Origin: Vicinamibacteria bacterium
GTDB lineage: Bacteria > Acidobacteriota > Vicinamibacteria > Fen-336 > JAGNNV01
Direction of reading: 5' to 3'
Assembly (NCBI GenBank): GCA_016650185.1
Contig: JAENWE010000263.1
Location: 1-8,833, forward strand
DNA: 8,833 bases
Below are positions 6,330 through 8,833 of this stretch, piece after piece; the first letter of the stretch is position 1, and each line of letters starts with the position of its first letter. Made by a program: the position numbers and the translations under genes. The notes beneath the pieces were generated by a model. The model ran no database searches. It was not told where the DNA came from and saw only the letters and a program-made list of their open reading frames with translations.

Positions 6330-6500
6330 GACCTGACAGCGAACCCGGTGGGCCGGGGCCGCCGTGCGGCATTCGCCCACTTGGAGGTCCGCGTGGATTC
6401 GATCGACGCGGACCCGCTCGAGGGCAGCCCCACCATACGGGCCCTCCGCGAGCGGGGCGTCGCTCTGGGCTGGCTGCGCAAGCTGGCGCTGACGCCCTGA
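6330..6500 (+). pseudogene. possible 3' end of a decayed gene
   Basis: From 6330 to a TGA at 6498-6500 one plus frame encodes a protein-like tail: V-R-V-D-S-I-D-A-D-P-L-E-G-S-P, then T-I-R-A-L-R-E-R-G-V, ending L-A-L-T-P. The frame is open back to 6225 but has no ATG and no ribosome-binding site, and the part before about 6333 looks unlike a protein. Two other frames upstream contain protein-like pieces, as expected of a gene broken by frameshifts. The pattern I-D-x-x-P-x-x-x-S-P...A-L...G loosely recalls the extreme C-terminus of Lhr-type DEAD/DEAH-box helicases. I recall that tail only approximately, so the assignment is tentative. It could also be chance coding-like sequence in high-GC DNA. 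Confidence 0.3.
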
Positions 6501-6502
6501 CC

Positions 6503-6537
6503 GGCGGGACCTTGATTCGGTTAGGTTCCTGCCCGCC
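6503..6537 (+). terminator. imperfect inverted repeat just after the remnant's stop
   Basis: GGCGGG (6503-6508) pairs with CCCGCC (6532-6537), with a possible inner ACC/GGT pairing. It starts 2 nt after the TGA at 6498-6500, where a terminator for the presumed remnant gene would be expected. The loop is long and no T-tract follows. Confidence 0.25.
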
Positions 6538-6566
6538 AGTGATGGAGAATCCGTCAACACTCTCGA

Positions 6567-6572
6567 CAGGAG
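6567..6572 (+). promoter_or_regulatory. ribosome-binding site fixing the alpha/beta hydrolase start
   Basis: CAGGAG ends 8 nt before the ATG at 6581. It selects this start over an in-frame ATG at 6542 and the long open frame reaching back to 6308. Confidence 0.75.
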
Positions 6573-6580
6573 CAACATCC

Positions 6581-8551
6581 ATGGGTTTAGCGATTTTAAA
6601 GATTCGCCCTTTCCTCATCCTCGGCCTGCTCGTTGCTCTGGCGCCTACGCCGGGCCACGCCGAGCTCACCCGGGTTGAGATCACCACACGCGTCGACGTC
6701 CTCAACGGAAAGGCGTTTGGCGACGTGGGGCCCTACGAGAAGATCTGGGGCAAGGCCTACTTCGCGGTGGACCCGGCGAATTCGCGCAATCGCGTGATCG
6801 CCGATGTCGATCTGGCGCCTCGGAACAAGGGCGGCAAGGTGGAGTTCTCCGCTGACCTGTTCATTCTCAAGCCCAAGGATTCCTCGCGCGGCAACGGTGT
6901 CGTCTTCTTCGACGTCATCAACCGGGGCCGATTCCGCCTGCTCAACGTGTTCAGCAATGGGACAGGTGCGGACGATCCGAAGGCTGAAGCCGACTTTGGC
7001 GACGCCTCCCTCCTGCTCGAGGGTTACACGTTGGTGGCCGTGGGGTGGCAGTTCGACGTAGCCGACGAGCTCATCGGGTTCCAGGCTCCGATCGCGACCG
7101 AGAACGCTCAGCCCATCAAGGGGTGGGTGCGGGAGTGGTTCATTCCCGGCAAGCCCACAGAGTCCTACCAGTGGACCGGCGGGAATGCCACCAAGGGGTA
7201 TTGGCCCGTCGACGTCGCCGCGGCCGCGAACCGACTGACTTCCCGCGAGGGTCTCTTCAGCGGCCGGCGTCTGATCCCGCGCGCGGACTGGCAGTTCGGA
7301 AAGATGGTGGACGGTAAGCTCGTGCCCGACCCGGACTTCGTGACTCTCAAGGGGGGCTTCAAGCCCGGCCTGACCTACGAACTTGCCTTCGAGTCCCAGA
7401 ATCCGCCGGTTGCCGGATTGGGCCTGGCCGCGGTCCGCGACATGGCTTCATCGATGAAGTACGACCCCAAGAGCATTTCCCCGGGTCGGTACGCCTACAT
7501 GTACGGTTCTTCGCAGACCGGGCGCACTCTGCGGCAGATCATCTACGAGGGCTTCACCATCGACGAACAGGAACGGAAGGTCTTCGACGCCGCGTTCGTG
7601 AGAACCGGCGGAGCCAGCATGGGCCGCTTCAACGAGCGTTTCGCGCGCTCGAATTCCCTGGGCGTTTTCGTGGAGACGAAATTCCCGTTCCAGTACCGGA
7701 CCACCACCGACCCGGTGACGGGAAAGCGCGACGGGCTGGGCGCGCGAATCCCCGCCGGGCTGGAGCCGAAGATCTTCCTGTTCGACAGCTCGTCGGAGTA
7801 TTGGGACAAGGGCCGTCTCGGCGCCCTGCGCCACACCTCGATCGACGGAACGGAGGATCTGCCCGACGCGCCCAACGTCAGGGTCTACCACGTGGCGGGG
7901 TCGCGACACGGGTCCGGTTCCGTGCCCGCGGTCGATGGCGGCGGACAATTCAAGAACAACGTCCTCAACTACGACCAACTCCCTCGCGGCCTGATGACGG
8001 CGCTCGACGCCTGGACTCGAAACGGGACGGAACCGCCTCCGAGCCGGCATCCGCGATTCGCGGACGGCACCATGGTCGCGCATCACGACCTCAAGTTTCC
8101 CGCCGTCCCCGGAGTGCAGTGGCCGACCCATGTGCCCGGCGGCTACAGGTGGGACGTGGAGACTCCCTTGTCCGCTCTGCCGTTTCCGTTGTCCAACGTG
8201 GACAAGGATGGTAACGAGATCGGCGGCATTCGCATGCCTGAGCAGGAGGTCCCGCTCGGAACCATGACGGGATGGCAGTTCCGCAGCGAACGCATCGGCG
8301 CTCCCCACACGCTTATCACCAACAGCGGCGCCTACATCCCCTTCGCGGCCACCCGCGCCGAGCGGGAAAAGACAGGCGACCCGCGGCCTTCGATCGAGGA
8401 GCGCTATTCGGGCCGAGCCGACTATCTGGCGAAGGTGGAGCAGGTCGCGCACCGCCTCGCCCAGGAGCGCTTCATCCTGGTCGACGACGTTGCCGGGATC
8501 CTGGAGGACGCCGGACGCCATTGGGACTGGCGGATGAGCGGAGGAAAGTAA
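6581..8551 (+). CDS. exported alpha/beta hydrolase domain protein (PF20091-like)
   Basis: This 656-residue protein starts with a signal peptide (K7, R9, hydrophobic 11-21, predicted cleavage G-H-A/E after residue 27). It fits the large secreted family annotated 'alpha/beta hydrolase domain-containing protein'. The N-terminal part (30-270) is a beta-rich region including V-F-F-D-V-I-N-R-G (108-116). The hydrolase core holds Y-G-S-S-Q-T-G-R (308-315), where Ser311 is the likely nucleophile in a G-x-S-Q-x-G elbow. It is followed by Y-E-G-F-T-I-D-E-Q-E-R-K-V-F-D (322-336), which is characteristic of the family. S-S-S-E-Y-W (403-408) supplies a candidate acid, Glu406. Y-H-V-A-G-S-R-H-G (436-444) supplies candidate His residues 437 and 443. 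An ester or similar bond is the probable target, but no member's substrate is known to me with confidence. Length and motifs look complete. The gap upstream is 448 bp, so the gene probably has its own promoter, although I could not define one. Confidence 0.88.
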   Translation: MGLAILKIRPFLILGLLVALAPTPGHAELTRVEITTRVDVLNGKAFGDVGPYEKIWGKAYFAVDPANSRNRVIADVDLAPRNKGGKVEFSADLFILKPKDSSRGNGVVFFDVINRGRFRLLNVFSNGTGADDPKAEADFGDASLLLEGYTLVAVGWQFDVADELIGFQAPIATENAQPIKGWVREWFIPGKPTESYQWTGGNATKGYWPVDVAAAANRLTSREGLFSGRRLIPRADWQFGKMVDGKLVPDPDFVTLKGGFKPGLTYELAFESQNPPVAGLGLAAVRDMASSMKYDPKSISPGRYAYMYGSSQTGRTLRQIIYEGFTIDEQERKVFDAAFVRTGGASMGRFNERFARSNSLGVFVETKFPFQYRTTTDPVTGKRDGLGARIPAGLEPKIFLFDSSSEYWDKGRLGALRHTSIDGTEDLPDAPNVRVYHVAGSRHGSGSVPAVDGGGQFKNNVLNYDQLPRGLMTALDAWTRNGTEPPPSRHPRFADGTMVAHHDLKFPAVPGVQWPTHVPGGYRWDVETPLSALPFPLSNVDKDGNEIGGIRMPEQEVPLGTMTGWQFRSERIGAPHTLITNSGAYIPFAATRAEREKTGDPRPSIEERYSGRADYLAKVEQVAHRLAQERFILVDDVAGILEDAGRHWDWRMSGGK

Positions 8552-8638
8552 TCTCACCGACGGCCTGCAGGCTCCTCACCGTTCCAGCATAGGCCGAAGG
8601 TGAACGGGTCGAAACCAGGGCTCCGGCTTGAGGGGCGG

Positions 8639-8833
8639 CTAGTCCGAACGCTTGCGAGCGCCGTCGAGACTCCAGATCCCCGATCCCTGCGCGGAGATGA
8701 AGAGGAACACGAAGCAATACAGGGCCGCCAACTCGCCTCGGTTCTCAATGGGGAGGAGCGCCCTCGTACCGTGGGACATCCAGTAGGCGAACGCCATCAG
8801 CCCGCTGCAAAGGAAGGCGGACCCGCGGGTAAA
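8639..8833 (-). CDS. DoxX family membrane protein, C-terminal part
   Basis: Reading the minus strand inward from the window edge gives 64 codons ending in TAG at 8641-8639. The start lies beyond the window, so no ATG is present. The fragment carries a membrane segment (F-L-C-S-G-L-M-A-F-A-Y-W-M), a loop with P-I-E-N-R-G-E-L, a second membrane segment (A-A-L-Y-C-F-V-F-L-F-I-S-A), and the tail G-S-G-I-W-S-L-D. The order Y-W-M-x-H...N-x-G-E-L-A-x-L-Y-C-F-V-F-L...G-x-W-S-L-D is typical of the last two helices of DoxX proteins, small four-helix inner-membrane proteins linked to redox or thiosulfate metabolism in some organisms. A function here cannot be stated. The gene converges on the alpha/beta hydrolase with 87 bp between stops. 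That gap holds a 10-bp palindrome, GCCTGCAGGC, at 8563-8572 and no clear terminator. Confidence 0.85.
   Translation of the reverse strand, partial: FTRGSAFLCSGLMAFAYWMSHGTRALLPIENRGELAALYCFVFLFISAQGSGIWSLDGARKRSD

Larger units (their letters stand above)
6133..6580. other. 448-bp gap with hairpins and a possible gene remnant
   Basis: After the tandem hairpins, 6178-6329 contains no intact gene. Short protein-like stretches appear in shifting plus frames: one around 6215-6265 with V-D-P-A-N-E-R, and one around 6262-6333 with A-A-S-L-K-L-I-P-A-G. They lead into the open stretch that ends at 6500. The minus-strand open frames across this gap have no ribosome-binding site and no recognisable product. 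The last 80 bp hold an imperfect inverted repeat and the ribosome-binding site of the alpha/beta hydrolase. Confidence 0.4.

Noticed and set aside
6208..6705. Minus-strand frames of 165 and 117 codons over the gap before the hydrolase
   Set aside because: They run into the signal-peptide region of the hydrolase gene on the other strand, have no ribosome-binding site, and read as low-complexity Arg/Pro/Gly sequence.
7448..8557. Minus-strand open frame of 369 codons opposite the alpha/beta hydrolase
   Set aside because: Codon-on-codon shadow of a well-supported gene; no ribosome-binding site or recognisable family.

Overview
The window is a high-GC bacterial segment. It carries five complete protein genes and the end of a sixth. 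All five complete genes begin with an export signal: two lipoprotein signals and three Sec-type signal peptides. Starts are preceded by recognisable Shine-Dalgarno sequences (AAAGGAGGT, AGGAGG, CAGGAG, GGAG). Two lipoproteins plus several exported hydrolases suggest a Gram-negative-type cell. The gene mix (penicillin-acylase-family lipoprotein, amidating-lyase-like beta-propeller, metallo-beta-lactamase-fold hydrolases, PF20091-type alpha/beta hydrolase, DoxX) would suit Acidobacteriota or a similar soil or sediment lineage. That placement is inference and no marker gene here settles it.

Layout. Positions 1-370 hold no convincing gene. 371-2743 (+) encodes a penicillin-acylase-type Ntn hydrolase. 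It converges on 2811-4064 (-), a beta-propeller lipoprotein that keeps the active-site pattern of peptidyl-alpha-hydroxyglycine alpha-amidating lyase (PAL). A perfect 12-bp stem-loop sits between their stops. The PAL-like gene is divergent, across a 188-bp gap, from 4253-5173 (+), a metallo-beta-lactamase-fold (MBL) hydrolase with a complete metal site. Next is 5335-6132 (+), a second, unrelated-subfamily MBL protein whose metal-binding motif is rewritten. A 448-bp gap (6133-6580) holds two hairpins after the MBL stop and a stretch that looks like the 3' end of a decayed gene. 6581-8551 (+) encodes a large exported alpha/beta hydrolase. 8639-8833 (-) is the C-terminal end of a DoxX-family membrane protein whose start lies outside the window.

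How they may work together. The genes do not form one tight operon: gaps are 161 and 448 bp and strands alternate. The common theme is hydrolysis or lysis outside the cytoplasm: an amide hydrolase, a lyase-like propeller related to C-terminal amidation, two MBL-fold proteins and an esterase-like hydrolase. This looks more like an accessory scavenging or detoxification neighbourhood than a single pathway. I see no mobile element, CRISPR array, tRNA or rRNA. The points most worth a second look are the PAL-like lipoprotein, the rewritten MBL active site, and the apparent gene remnant.
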